Below, one piece after another: positions 36,034 through 44,532 of a stretch of DNA of 64,000 nucleotides. A program made the translations under genes and the position numbers. Each line of letters opens with the position of its first letter. Within the stretch, counting starts at the first letter, position 1. Source of the DNA: an uncultured Bacteroides sp. (lineage in GTDB: Bacteria > Bacteroidota > Bacteroidia > Bacteroidales > Bacteroidaceae); the NCBI RefSeq assembly GCF_910585845.1, contig NZ_CAJUHF010000015.1, positions 4,859 through 68,858 on the forward strand. The letters run 5' to 3'. The notes beneath the pieces are model-generated. The model was given only the letters and a program-made list of their open reading frames with translations, did no database searches and was not told where the DNA came from.

Positions 36034-36423
36034 ATGGAAGACATATTACAGTTCCTGTTTATCGCAGGTTTCATCATCATCAGTATTGTCGGACAACTCA
36101 AAAAAGAGAGCAAAAAAAGCACCGACAATCAATTTGACACCCCTTTGCCGGAAGAAGAGATTGACGAAGATGCAATGCCCGTCCCGCAAAGTTGGGGAAG
36201 ACCTTATGCTGACCATACTACGGAAAAGCTGCCTCCCAAAGTAGTTCACAAGCTTACGGCTTCCCCACGTACAGCCCCTCCGAAAAAAGTATCCCCTTCT
36301 CCTCCACCTGCCCCGCAGGCGTCTGACAGTAATCCCGATTATTCCATCCATTCGGTGGAGGAAGCGCGGAAAGCCATCATCTGGTCGGAAATACTGCGAA
36401 ACAAATGGACGGCGGAGACATAG
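36034..36423 (+). CDS. Small membrane-anchored protein of unknown function
   Basis: 129 residues. One N-terminal membrane helix (about residues 5-21, LQFLFIAGFIIISIVG), a long acidic and Pro-rich linker (PEEEIDEDAMPVPQSWG; PSPPPAPQA), and a short C-terminal helix motif SVEEARKAIIWSEILRNKW. This architecture recurs in Bacteroidales as short proteins ending in an EEARKA-IWSEIL tail. Preceded by a -7 box and followed 91 bp later by the CoA-transferase gene. No function can be assigned; the tail may bind a partner. Confidence 0.8.
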   Translation: MEDILQFLFIAGFIIISIVGQLKKESKKSTDNQFDTPLPEEEIDEDAMPVPQSWGRPYADHTTEKLPPKVVHKLTASPRTAPPKKVSPSPPPAPQASDSNPDYSIHSVEEARKAIIWSEILRNKWTAET

Positions 36424-36514
36424 CAATATCAACACAGGATGAAACTCCCATTTGCCATGCAAAGAACTTTCGCCTGCAAATCATGAGTTTTCATACCGAA
36501 AAAAATAATTAATT

Positions 36515-38011
36515 ATGGCACTCAATTACATCTCGGCAGCAGAAGCTGCAAGCCTGATCAAACATGGCTACAACATCGGCTTGAGCGGATTTACTCCCGC
36601 AGGAACAGCCAAAGCCGTTACGGCTGAATTAGCAAAAATAGCGGAAGCAGAACACGCCAAAGGAAATCCTTTCCAGATAGGCATCTTCACCGGTGCATCG
36701 ACGGGGGATTCCTGCGACGGTATACTCTCGCGTGTCAAAGCCATCCGCTACCGTGCTCCTTACACCACTAATGTCGATTTTCGTAAGGCGGTGAACAATG
36801 GAGAGATTGCCTATAATGATATCCACTTGTCGCAAATGGCGCAAGAGGTTCGCTACGGCTTCATGGGTAAAGTGAACATCGCCATCATCGAAGCCTGCGA
36901 AGTGACCGAAGACGGAAAAATCTATCTGACTGCGGCCGGAGGTATCTCACCCACCGTTTGCCGCCTTGCCGACCAGATCATCGTGGAACTGAATGCCGCC
37001 CACAGCAAAAACGCAATGGGATTGCATGACGTATATGAACTGCTCGACCCACCTTACCGTCGCGAGATACCTATCTACAAGTCAAGTGACCGGATCGGAC
37101 AACCGTATATTCAGGTAGACCCGAAGAAGATTGTTGGCGTGGTGGAAACCAACTGGCCGGACGAAGCCCGCGGCTTTGCGGATGCCGACCCGTTGACAGA
37201 CAAAATCGGGCAGAACGTAGCCGACTTCTTAGCTGCCGATATGAAACGGGGCATCATCCCGCCGACGTTCCTGCCGCTGCAATCGGGCGTAGGAAACATT
37301 GCCAATGCCGTACTCGGCGCACTGGGACGTGACAAGACGATTCCGGCATTCGAGATGTACACAGAAGTCATACAGAACTCAGTCATCGGATTGATTCGCG
37401 ACGGTCGTGTGAAGTTTGGCAGTGCTTGTTCACTGACCGTCACGAACGACTGCCTGCAAGGTATTTATGATGATATGGACTTCTTCCGCGACAAATTGGT
37501 GCTCCGCCCGTCAGAGATTTCCAACAATCCGGAAGTGATTCGCCGCCTGGGTGTCATCTCCATCAACACTGCCATCGAAGCGGACCTCTACGGAAACGTA
37601 AACTCCACGCATATCGGTGGTACGAAGATGATGAATGGTATCGGCGGTTCGGGCGACTTCACGCGCAATGCTTACATTTCCATCTTCACTTGTCCGTCCG
37701 TTGCCAAAGAAGGAAAGATCAGTGCTATCGTACCGATGGTATCGCATGCCGACCACAGCGAGCATGATGTCAACATCATCGTCACTGAACAAGGTGTTGC
37801 CGACCTGCGCGGCAAGAGCCCGAAGCAGCGCGCACAAGCCATTATCGAAAACTGCGTACACCCCGACTACAAGAATATCTTATGGGATTATCTGAAACTG
37901 ACCGACGGAAAATCTCAAACGCCGCATGCCCTCCGCGCCGCATTAGGAATGCATGCCGAACTGGCTAAAAGCGGAGATATGAGAAATGTAGACTGGGCGC
38001 AATATAAATGA
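36515..38011 (+). CDS. Acetyl-CoA hydrolase/transferase (succinyl-CoA:acetate CoA-transferase family)
   Basis: 498-residue class I CoA-transferase. It likely moves CoA between acetyl-CoA and succinate/acetate, linking acetate and succinate/propionate fermentation. Features: GLSGFTPAGTAKAVT near the start, LPLQSGVGNIANAVLGAL, and the probable catalytic Glu284 in FEMYTEVIQ, placed as the glutamyl-CoA-forming residue of the family. The C-terminal half has GGSGDFTRNAYISIF and VTEQGVADLRGKSP, both family signatures. Cytoplasmic; no signal. Hydrolase or transferase activity cannot be told apart by sequence alone, but the succinate-transferase subfamily fits a Bacteroides fermenter. Confidence 0.93.
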   Translation: MALNYISAAEAASLIKHGYNIGLSGFTPAGTAKAVTAELAKIAEAEHAKGNPFQIGIFTGASTGDSCDGILSRVKAIRYRAPYTTNVDFRKAVNNGEIAYNDIHLSQMAQEVRYGFMGKVNIAIIEACEVTEDGKIYLTAAGGISPTVCRLADQIIVELNAAHSKNAMGLHDVYELLDPPYRREIPIYKSSDRIGQPYIQVDPKKIVGVVETNWPDEARGFADADPLTDKIGQNVADFLAADMKRGIIPPTFLPLQSGVGNIANAVLGALGRDKTIPAFEMYTEVIQNSVIGLIRDGRVKFGSACSLTVTNDCLQGIYDDMDFFRDKLVLRPSEISNNPEVIRRLGVISINTAIEADLYGNVNSTHIGGTKMMNGIGGSGDFTRNAYISIFTCPSVAKEGKISAIVPMVSHADHSEHDVNIIVTEQGVADLRGKSPKQRAQAIIENCVHPDYKNILWDYLKLTDGKSQTPHALRAALGMHAELAKSGDMRNVDWAQYK

Positions 38012-38013
38012 GT

Positions 38014-38105
38014 GACAAGTGACAAGCTACGAGTGACAAGTGGGTAAGCTACTTGTAACTTATAGCTTGTAACTCGTAGCTTGTAACTTGTAGCTTGTAA
38101 CTTGT
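38014..38105. repeat. Repeat-built hairpin between convergent genes
   Basis: The spacer is made of (A/T)GTAACTTGTAGCTT-like units. Its left part ACAAGCTACGAGT (38022-38034) pairs perfectly with ACTCGTAGCTTGT (38072-38084), and the stem extends on both sides with a few mismatches to about 26 bp. Lies between the CoA-transferase stop and the dacB stop and probably terminates both. Confidence 0.7.
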
Positions 38106-38111
38106 AACTCA

Positions 38112-39536
38112 TTACTTTATCACTTCATCGCATATAGCATCCTGAAAAGCACGCGCCTTAGCTCCCGAAAGCACATTCTGGTTCATAATGGCAAAAGCAA
38201 TCAGATGCCCGTTTGCAGCATGCAGATAACCTGCCAGACAATTGATTGCCGTAAAAGAACCGGTTTTGGCATGCACATTCTTATAAGAGGGTGTCCCACG
38301 TCGCATACGATACCTCAACGTTCCATCCACGCCACCGATGGGTAGTGCTTTATATAACTTCTGAAAAATATCCGTACGCGAATAGGCAAACTTAAGAAAA
38401 GCGACCAGCAGGTCGGGAGAGATATAGTTGTAATTGGAAAGCCCGCAACCGTCTGCCAACTTATAATTATCCGCATCTTCCCCCAATACCTTTATCTGTC
38501 GGCGGATGGCGGCAAGTCCATCTTCATCGGAGATCCACTTCCTGCCGGTGAACTGTGCTCCCAAGCGGCAAAGCAATGCCTCGGCATTCAGGTTATCGCT
38601 CTCTTTCATGATCTGATTGACTACCTCCTGAACAGGGGTTTCAAACAGTGCCATTTGCACTGAAAGACTATCCTTTTGCAACTCACGGAAAGCATAACCT
38701 GCAGGACACTGAACACCTTTCGCCTGCAGGCGTTCAAGAAACGTATGCATGAAGAAGTCCTGTGAAGAATAGAGGTTCACTGTGCCCGTCTGCCTGTTTT
38801 TCACATTTCCTTTGACGACCAACGTATTACCATTCTGCAACCAGTTGCGGGAAACACTGAAACGTCCGGCAGAAGGGGTATGGGATTCGGTTTCATTCAC
38901 TACAGTGTAATAAGAAGAGACCGGAACACACTCTACGCTTGCCGTATCTCCCTTCATTCCTGGAGACGCGGTTACGGTCACTACACCCTTGTTCAGCATC
39001 AGCGGCGAGAGATAGGGTTGATAAGAAGCCGGCGTATCGTCCCACGCCCAGCCACTGCCCCAATAGATGGAGTCTTTCATGGAGACATCGCCATACACAT
39101 TGCCCGCAACGACCGAAAAAGGGAAACGCCCCACTGTGTTCACAAGCGAATCCAAAGCCTCCTCATCAAACTCCGGATCGTAGCCGCCGACAACATACAA
39201 ATCCCCCTTCAACGTGTCCTGTTCGATCGCTCCCCGATACCACACCTCTGTCCGGAAAGGTTCGTCTGCCTCGGGACGGGAAAGGGCAGTGATGGTAGTC
39301 AACAGTTTCATCGTGGAAGCGGGGCGGGAAAGCTTGTCCGACTGATAAGCATACAACGGCTTCCCGTCGGTCAAGTCGTATATAGAGATACCGACATGGG
39401 AACCGGCAGGAAGTTTATACTTGATCAGGGTATCCAGACGGGAAGAGAGACGCGCACTCCCATTCTGTCCCCACAATGCGGCAGAAATAAAGAGGAGAGA
39501 AAAAACAAGCAATAAAAAAAGTTTCTTTGTGTTCAT
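38112..39536 (-). CDS. dacB: D-alanyl-D-alanine carboxypeptidase/endopeptidase (PBP4, family S13)
   Basis: Periplasmic penicillin-binding protein that trims or opens peptidoglycan cross-links; 474 residues from 39536. Signal peptide KKLFLLLVFSLLFISAALWG. Active-site motifs: Ser74-x-x-Lys77 in RPASTMK, SDN in KESDNLNAEALL, and KTG in HAKTGSFTA. A large insertion between SxxK and SxN is typical of S13. Two further in-frame ATGs upstream (39554 and 39578) repeat the MNTK start; the innermost is chosen because the signal peptide follows it directly. Convergent with the CoA-transferase gene. Confidence 0.93.
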   Translation of the reverse strand: MNTKKLFLLLVFSLLFISAALWGQNGSARLSSRLDTLIKYKLPAGSHVGISIYDLTDGKPLYAYQSDKLSRPASTMKLLTTITALSRPEADEPFRTEVWYRGAIEQDTLKGDLYVVGGYDPEFDEEALDSLVNTVGRFPFSVVAGNVYGDVSMKDSIYWGSGWAWDDTPASYQPYLSPLMLNKGVVTVTASPGMKGDTASVECVPVSSYYTVVNETESHTPSAGRFSVSRNWLQNGNTLVVKGNVKNRQTGTVNLYSSQDFFMHTFLERLQAKGVQCPAGYAFRELQKDSLSVQMALFETPVQEVVNQIMKESDNLNAEALLCRLGAQFTGRKWISDEDGLAAIRRQIKVLGEDADNYKLADGCGLSNYNYISPDLLVAFLKFAYSRTDIFQKLYKALPIGGVDGTLRYRMRRGTPSYKNVHAKTGSFTAINCLAGYLHAANGHLIAFAIMNQNVLSGAKARAFQDAICDEVIK

Positions 39537-39580
39537 TCTATTCTTTGTGTTCATTCTAAAAAAATCCTTCGTGTTCATTC
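39523..39580 (-). repeat. Tandem duplication of the dacB translation start
   Basis: TTCTTTGTGTTCATTCTA occurs twice without mismatch (39523-39540, 39541-39558), and a diverged third copy (TTCGTGTTCATTC) ends at 39580. On the coding strand this gives three in-frame ATG-AAC-AC(A/G)-AAG starts (MNTKDFFR, MNTKNR, MNTKK). Confidence 0.85.
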
Positions 39581-39645
39581 CTCTACTGATACTTATCATA
39601 TTTCTGCCGGATGTGTTTTGACAATAAGAGATAAATCATTTGTAA

Positions 39646-41004
39646 TTACAACGCCTCTTTGAAGATTTCCGAAACCGTGGGGTGTGGGAAGATGATCTTC
39701 TTCCATTCCGCAACGGTCAGTTTCAACTCGATCGCCATCCCTGCCAGCGTGATGATTTCGGAAGCCGGATTGCCCAGTACATGTGCACCCAATATGGTGT
39801 CATCCTCTGCTATCAGAAGTTTGCAGACGCCGTTCACTCCTTCATTTTCAGCCACAAAACGACCGCTGTAAGCCATCGGAAGTTTCACTGCGCGATAAAC
39901 AACGCCTTTCGCCTGCAAAGCCTCTTCAGTCTGCCCTATCCCCGCTATCTCAGGATTGGTGTACACCACACCGGGAATCGCCCGATAGCTCATGACATCT
40001 TCTTTACCCAAAATGGTATGTACGACAACTTCCGCCTCACGCACCGCCGTGTGGGCAAGTAAGGAGAACCCTGTCAGGTCGCCACACACATATACACCCG
40101 GAACGGAACTCCGCATCTGCCCATCGACGCAGATACTTCCCCGTTCCGTTTTCTGCAAGTTCAAATTTTCGAGACCGAAACCTTTCCTAACCGGACGGCG
40201 ACCTACACTCAACAGAAGCCGGTCAGCAAGTACGGTACCGACTTCTCTGGCATTCTCATAATGGACTTGCACCTGTTTTTTCTCCTCTTCGCAAGAGACT
40301 TCGGCAACGGATACCACCTTAGTACCCAGCATGAACTTGACACCCCGTTTGGCATATTCGGCACGCAGCAGGGCGGACAGTTCTTTATCCATGCCTCCAA
40401 GAATCTCATCAAGCATCTCAATGACAGTGACCTGCACGCCCAGGCTATTGAAAAACGAGGCGAACTCCATACCGATCACCCCGCCACCGATAATGGCAAG
40501 CGATGCGGGCAGTTCCTTACTGTCCAGCGCGTCACGGTGGGTCCAGAAAGGCACGGTGTCCGTACCGGGAATGGGAGGAATAAAGGTTTCCGAACCGGTG
40601 CAGAGAATGAGGTTCTCGCATTCGTAGGTTTCATCGCCGCACTGCACGGTGTTCTTGTCGACGATGACGGCTTCTCCCTGCACGATGTTCACTCCGTGGG
40701 CGGTCAGTTTACCCTTGACACCCAACACTAACTTGCGCACCACTTTCTGTTTGCGAGCTATGATTTTGGACAGGTCGAACGAGACTTCATCCACTTTGAC
40801 TGCATACTTTGAGGCATGGCGCGCGGCATCGTACGTCTTCGCCGAATACAACAGCGTCTTGGTGGGAATGCAGCCTTCGTTCAGACAGACACCGCCCAGA
40901 CTTTGCTTTTCGAACAACACTACGCTCAATCCGGCTTTTCCGGCAGCTTCGGCGGCAGTATATCCCGCAGGACCTCCGCCGATAATGGCAACTTGGTATT
41001 TCAT
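39646..41004 (-). CDS. lpdA: Dihydrolipoyl dehydrogenase (E3)
   Basis: 452-residue FAD-dependent disulfide reductase that reoxidises dihydrolipoamide in 2-oxoacid dehydrogenase or glycine cleavage complexes. FAD site GGGPAGYTAAEAAGKAG at the N-terminus, redox pair Cys40/Cys45 in GGVCLNEGCIPTK, NAD site IIGGGVIGMEFASFF, second FAD motif VYVCGDLTG, and the C-terminal His-Glu pair in FPHPTVSEIF. No other complex subunit gene is beside it. Mercuric reductase or glutathione reductase is less likely: no extra Cys tail and the E3 motifs fit. Confidence 0.94.
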   Translation of the reverse strand: MKYQVAIIGGGPAGYTAAEAAGKAGLSVVLFEKQSLGGVCLNEGCIPTKTLLYSAKTYDAARHASKYAVKVDEVSFDLSKIIARKQKVVRKLVLGVKGKLTAHGVNIVQGEAVIVDKNTVQCGDETYECENLILCTGSETFIPPIPGTDTVPFWTHRDALDSKELPASLAIIGGGVIGMEFASFFNSLGVQVTVIEMLDEILGGMDKELSALLRAEYAKRGVKFMLGTKVVSVAEVSCEEEKKQVQVHYENAREVGTVLADRLLLSVGRRPVRKGFGLENLNLQKTERGSICVDGQMRSSVPGVYVCGDLTGFSLLAHTAVREAEVVVHTILGKEDVMSYRAIPGVVYTNPEIAGIGQTEEALQAKGVVYRAVKLPMAYSGRFVAENEGVNGVCKLLIAEDDTILGAHVLGNPASEIITLAGMAIELKLTVAEWKKIIFPHPTVSEIFKEAL

Positions 41005-41186
41005 AGTTTCTCTGATTTATAAACTGCCTGCAAGTTAATAAAAACCTCCCTTATCTGCACAAAAGAAAAGAGGTTTCTTCACTTTTTTCGTTCTATACTT
41101 ACCTGTGCACATTTTGCCCTCATAATCATGTCTACACTTTTGGGGACACAAACGTGAACTTTACACCTCTAAAACCATTAGCACAT

Positions 41187-41606
41187 TTAACTGAAATCCA
41201 TTGTCTTTTCTTCGCACATGCGTTCTTGGAGCATCTTAACGAACATCTCCTCCTTCACAGGCAATAGCACGGCACACTTTTCCTTCGCTCCGTACTTTAC
41301 CAACACATAACGCATTATGGCAAAGCCCCCGATCTTCATCGATGAAGTCTGCTCTACAGAAAGAATATCCTTCAGAAGAATATCTTTCGGACGGGTGAAG
41401 CGCCCGAAATAGAGCACAAGACGACCGTCCGCCGTCAGTGTATAGGTAGTATGGATAAGACGCTCGATAGAAATCACGAGCAGCAACATGAAAACAACAG
41501 TCAATACAGCATGCCGCATCCACATCTCATGAAGAGTGACAGCTGTAGCCATCAGCAAAAACAAAAATTGCCCTATCGCCACGCGGGCATGAAAAATACG
41601 GTTCAT
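41187..41606 (-). CDS. Small membrane protein with bacterial PH-like domain
   Basis: 139 residues. Two N-terminal membrane helices (about 8-27 and 32-49, GQFLFLLMATAVTLHEMW and AVLTVVFMLLLVISIE) lead into a beta-rich domain with YTLTADGRLVLYFGRFTRPKDILLKDILSVEQT, the pattern of bacterial PH domain family proteins (bPH_4/YyaB type). Function unknown; probably a membrane-linked accessory protein. A weak -7 box (TATCTTAGC, minus strand, 41632-41624) lies upstream. Standing alone between lpdA and divergent nadB. Confidence 0.8.
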   Translation of the reverse strand: MNRIFHARVAIGQFLFLLMATAVTLHEMWMRHAVLTVVFMLLLVISIERLIHTTYTLTADGRLVLYFGRFTRPKDILLKDILSVEQTSSMKIGGFAIMRYVLVKYGAKEKCAVLLPVKEEMFVKMLQERMCEEKTMDFS

Positions 41607-41750
41607 TGAGTTTTATTTTTGCCGCTAAGATACAGTTTTCTCATGGTATCTCCAACCGATATGCAACGGGAATGAAGCCCCTCCAAACAATATTTATCGC
41701 AAAATCGTGAATTAATATACAAGAGAAGTACAAGCAAACCAGTTATTTTG

Positions 41751-41759
41751 TAGTTTTGC
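41751..41759 (+). promoter_or_regulatory. nadB -7 box (TAGTTTTGC)
   Basis: Exact TAnnTTTG match 20 bp before the ATG at 41780, giving a short leader of about 15 bases. Confidence 0.6.
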
Positions 41760-41779
41760 AACAAGAAAACATTTGAAAT

Positions 41780-43351
41780 ATGATTAAAGAGTTCGACTTT
41801 TTAGTAATTGGTTCCGGTATAGCCGGCATGAGCTTCGCCCTGAAAGTGGCTCACAAAGGTAAAGTAGCACTCATCTGCAAGACGGAACTGGAAGAAGCCA
41901 ATACCTTCTTCGCCCAAGGAGGTATCGCTTCAGTAACCAATACGCTGGTAGACAACTTCAACAAGCATATTGAAGATACTATGATTGCGGGCGACTGGAT
42001 CAGTGACCGCACTGCCGTAGAGAAAGTGGTGCGCGAAGCTCCCGGACAAATCAAGGAACTGATAAACTGGGGAGTGGAATTCGACAAAAACGAACAGGGA
42101 GACTTTGACCTGCACAAAGAAGGCGGTCATTCCGAGTTCCGCATCCTGCATCATAAGGACAACACTGGCGCTGAAATACAGCAAAGCCTCATCAAAGCCG
42201 TAAAGGCACATCCCAATATCGAAATCTTCAACCGACACTTTGCCGTAGAAATCATCACCCAGCATCACATGGGCATCATCGTAACCCGTCATACCCCGGG
42301 CATCAAATGCTACGGAGCGTACGTGCTGAACGAGGACACCGGCGAAGTGGACACTTTCCTTTCGAAAGTGACACTGATGGCTACGGGTGGCGTAGGTGCC
42401 GTCTACCGCAATACAACCAACCCGCTGGTGGCTACGGGAGACGGAATCGCTATGGTATACCGTGCCAAAGGTTCGGTGCAAGACATGGAGTTCATTCAGT
42501 TCCACCCCACTGCGCTCTATCATCCGGGCGACCGTCCCTGCTTCTTGATCACGGAGGCTATGCGCGGATATGGTGCCGTATTGCGCAATATGGGGGGCGA
42601 AGAGTTCATGCAGAAGTATGACCCCCGCCTTTCGCTTGCCCCGCGCGACATCGTGGCACGTGCCATCGACAGCGAAATGAAGCAGCGTGGCGACGAGCAT
42701 GTCTATCTGGACGTTACGCACAAGAATCCGGAAGAGACCAAAAAGCATTTCCCGAACATCTATGAGAAATGCCTCAGCTTGGGCATCGATATCACCAAGG
42801 ATTACATTCCTGTAGCTCCTGCCGCCCATTACCTTTGCGGTGGCATCAAGGTGAACCTGAACGGAGAGTCTTCCATCAACCGCCTGTATGCCGTAGGAGA
42901 ATGTTCGTGCACCGGGTTGCACGGAGGAAACCGTCTGGCATCCAACTCGCTGATTGAAGCCGTTGTCTATGCCGATGCTGCATCCAAGCATGCCCTGAGC
43001 GTGCTCGACCGTTATGAGTTCAACCACGAAATACCGGAATGGAATGCCGAAGGAACCGTTACCAACGAAGAGATGGTGCTCATCACTCAAAGCATGAAGG
43101 AAGTGAACCAAATCATGGGTTCATACGTGGGTATCGTGCGTAGTAATCTGCGCCTGAAACGTGCCTGGGTACGTCTGGATTTGCTCTACGAAGAGACGGA
43201 AGAGCTCTTCAAGCGCAGCAAGGCGTCAAAGGAAATCTGCGAGTTACGCAACATGATCAACGTGGGTTATCTGATCACCCGCCAGGCTATGGAGCGCAAG
43301 GAAAGCCGCGGATTGCACTATACGATTGACTATCCGCACGCAAAAGAGTAA
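41780..43351 (+). CDS. nadB: L-aspartate oxidase
   Basis: First enzyme of de novo NAD synthesis: oxidises aspartate to iminoaspartate using FAD and, in anaerobes, fumarate. 523 residues. FAD-binding GSGIAGMSFALKVA at the N-terminus, NTFFAQGGIASV, FHPTALYHPG in the active site, HYLCGGIKVNLNGESSINRLYAVGECSCTGLHGGNRLASNSL, and a C-terminal helical domain. The succinate-dehydrogenase-like fold with these motifs is diagnostic. nadA, its pathway partner, is in the window at 49529 but not linked in an operon. Confidence 0.97.
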   Translation: MIKEFDFLVIGSGIAGMSFALKVAHKGKVALICKTELEEANTFFAQGGIASVTNTLVDNFNKHIEDTMIAGDWISDRTAVEKVVREAPGQIKELINWGVEFDKNEQGDFDLHKEGGHSEFRILHHKDNTGAEIQQSLIKAVKAHPNIEIFNRHFAVEIITQHHMGIIVTRHTPGIKCYGAYVLNEDTGEVDTFLSKVTLMATGGVGAVYRNTTNPLVATGDGIAMVYRAKGSVQDMEFIQFHPTALYHPGDRPCFLITEAMRGYGAVLRNMGGEEFMQKYDPRLSLAPRDIVARAIDSEMKQRGDEHVYLDVTHKNPEETKKHFPNIYEKCLSLGIDITKDYIPVAPAAHYLCGGIKVNLNGESSINRLYAVGECSCTGLHGGNRLASNSLIEAVVYADAASKHALSVLDRYEFNHEIPEWNAEGTVTNEEMVLITQSMKEVNQIMGSYVGIVRSNLRLKRAWVRLDLLYEETEELFKRSKASKEICELRNMINVGYLITRQAMERKESRGLHYTIDYPHAKE

Positions 43352-43396
43352 AAGCCAAACAACAAGTTACTGCCGACAACAGTGTCCTGAATATTA

Positions 43397-43464
43397 AGAG
43401 CCTGTTTAAATTTTATTCAGTCTTCTTTTTAGAGTTCTTTTTGAATAAAATTTAAACAGGCTCT
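43397..43464. repeat. Dispersed 68-bp hairpin repeat, copy 1
   Basis: AGAGCCTGTTTAAATTTTATTCA (first 23 bases given by arm 43397-43419) is the exact reverse complement of the arm 43442-43464; the loop is 22 bases. Only the outer AGAGCCTGTTTAAATTTT part is quoted as shared. A second copy is at 48186-48253. Lies after nadB and before the rubrerythrin terminator, so it may terminate nadB. Confidence 0.85.
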
Positions 43465-43496
43465 AAAATAAAGGAATGCTTCGAGCAGAAAAAACG

Positions 43497-43531
43497 GAAC
43501 GGGCAGAAGGTTCACAGCCTTCTGCCCGTTC
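43497..43531 (-). terminator. Rho-independent terminator of rubrerythrin
   Basis: GAACGGGCAGAAGG (43497-43510) pairs perfectly with CCTTCTGCCCGTTC (43518-43531), loop of 7. On the minus strand it is followed by CGTTTTTT, giving the T run after the rbr gene. Confidence 0.85.
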
Positions 43532-43609
43532 GCGCTATTTGACGTTTCTTCTTGGCAGAATCTTTTGTACAGATGCAAAAAACTTCTATTTACACAGATG
43601 CAAAAAATC

Positions 43610-44188
43610 TTAATAGTTTTCCTTCTTCACTTCGAAGTGGGCCTGCGGATGCAAGCAAGCCGGACAAATTTCCGGAGCTTCCTTACCTACATAGATAAAG
43701 CCACAGTTGCGGCACTGCCATACCACTTCACCCTCTTTGGCGAATACGGTAGCATTCTCAATGTTGCTCACGAAAGCACGATATCTCTCTTCATGCCCTT
43801 TTTCGGCAATAGAGATATTCCGATACATGGCAGCAATTTCATGGAAACCTTCTGCTTCCGCCACATCGGCAAAATGAGGATAATCCAACGACCATTCTTC
43901 GTGTTCGCCGTCAGCGGCTGCTTTCAGATTTTCCAATGTAGTACCGATAACACCGGCCGGATAGCTTGCAGTGATTTCCACCATACCACCTTCTAAATAC
44001 TTGAACATACGCTTGGCATGTTCTTTCTCCTGATCGGCTGTCTCTGTGAAGATAGCAGCTATTTGTTCATACCCCTCTTTCTTGGCTACACTTGCAAAAT
44101 AAGTGTAACGCATTCTCGCTTGTGATTCTCCTGCAAATGAGGTCAACAGATTCTTTTCTGTCTGAGTACCCTTGACGCTTTTAGCCAT
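43610..44188 (-). CDS. rbr: Rubrerythrin
   Basis: 192-residue non-heme iron peroxidase that reduces hydrogen peroxide in anaerobes. The N-terminal four-helix domain has the diiron ligands in FAGESQARMRYTYFA, ADQEKEHAKRMF, AEAEGFHEIA and ISIAEKGHEERY. The C-terminal rubredoxin-like domain has CRNCGFIYVG and CPACLHPQAHF. Length is normal. Own terminator downstream and a repeated palindrome array about 165 bp upstream. It would protect against air exposure. Confidence 0.97.
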   Translation of the reverse strand: MAKSVKGTQTEKNLLTSFAGESQARMRYTYFASVAKKEGYEQIAAIFTETADQEKEHAKRMFKYLEGGMVEITASYPAGVIGTTLENLKAAADGEHEEWSLDYPHFADVAEAEGFHEIAAMYRNISIAEKGHEERYRAFVSNIENATVFAKEGEVVWQCRNCGFIYVGKEAPEICPACLHPQAHFEVKKENY

Positions 44189-44352
44189 AATTTCTGTTAT
44201 TTAGTTAATAAATTGTGTATTGCCTTTCTTTCATTAAGAACGTATAAGGAAAAGAATTTGTTTAGCATATACGCACTTTTTTATTCAGGAGATTCGTCTC
44301 TATACTCAAATTTGAAGGATGGATTTACTTATACCGTAATAGCGAAAAAATC

Positions 44353-44463
44353 ATCTCATGAGACGAATAATTTCGTTCCACGAGACAAAAAAATCCGTCC
44401 CATGAGACGATTTATTTCATCTCACGAGATGAATTTATCCGTCTCGTGAGATGAAATAAAAAC
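44353..44463. repeat. Five palindromic sites at exact 22-bp spacing
   Basis: Ten-bp near-palindromes TCTCATGAGA (44354), TTCCACGAGA (44376), TCCCATGAGA (44398), TCTCACGAGA (44420) and TCTCGTGAGA (44442), each followed by (C/T)GAA or CAAA and an AT-rich spacer ending TCCG/TTCG. The period is exactly 22 bp, about two helical turns, so all five face the same side. The remaining part of 44189-44532 is AT-rich without a clear -7 box. Confidence 0.9.
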
Positions 44464-44466
44464 AAT

Positions 44467-44507
44467 AAAAGTGTATCAAAACCTATTTGTGACCAGTTCT
44501 GATACAC
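44467..44507 (-). terminator. Hairpin terminator of the radical SAM gene
   Basis: GTGTATCA (44471-44478) pairs with TGATACAC (44500-44507). Read on the minus strand it is followed by CTTTTATTG, a short T run, just after the stop at 44533. Confidence 0.55.
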
Positions 44508-44532
44508 CTCCTACATCATCCATCCTATTTTT

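Noticed and set aside
38537..39620. A further gene antisense to dacB
   Set aside because: Several + strand frames exist there but none has a signal peptide, motif or start context; dacB has the complete active-site set.
41930..43111. Antisense open frame opposite nadB (393 codons)
   Set aside because: nadB is unambiguous; the antisense protein has no recognisable domain or start signals.
44353..44463. CRISPR array
   Set aside because: The repeat core is only 10 bp and the spacers about 12 bp; no cas gene or leader is near. It is better read as an operator-like array.
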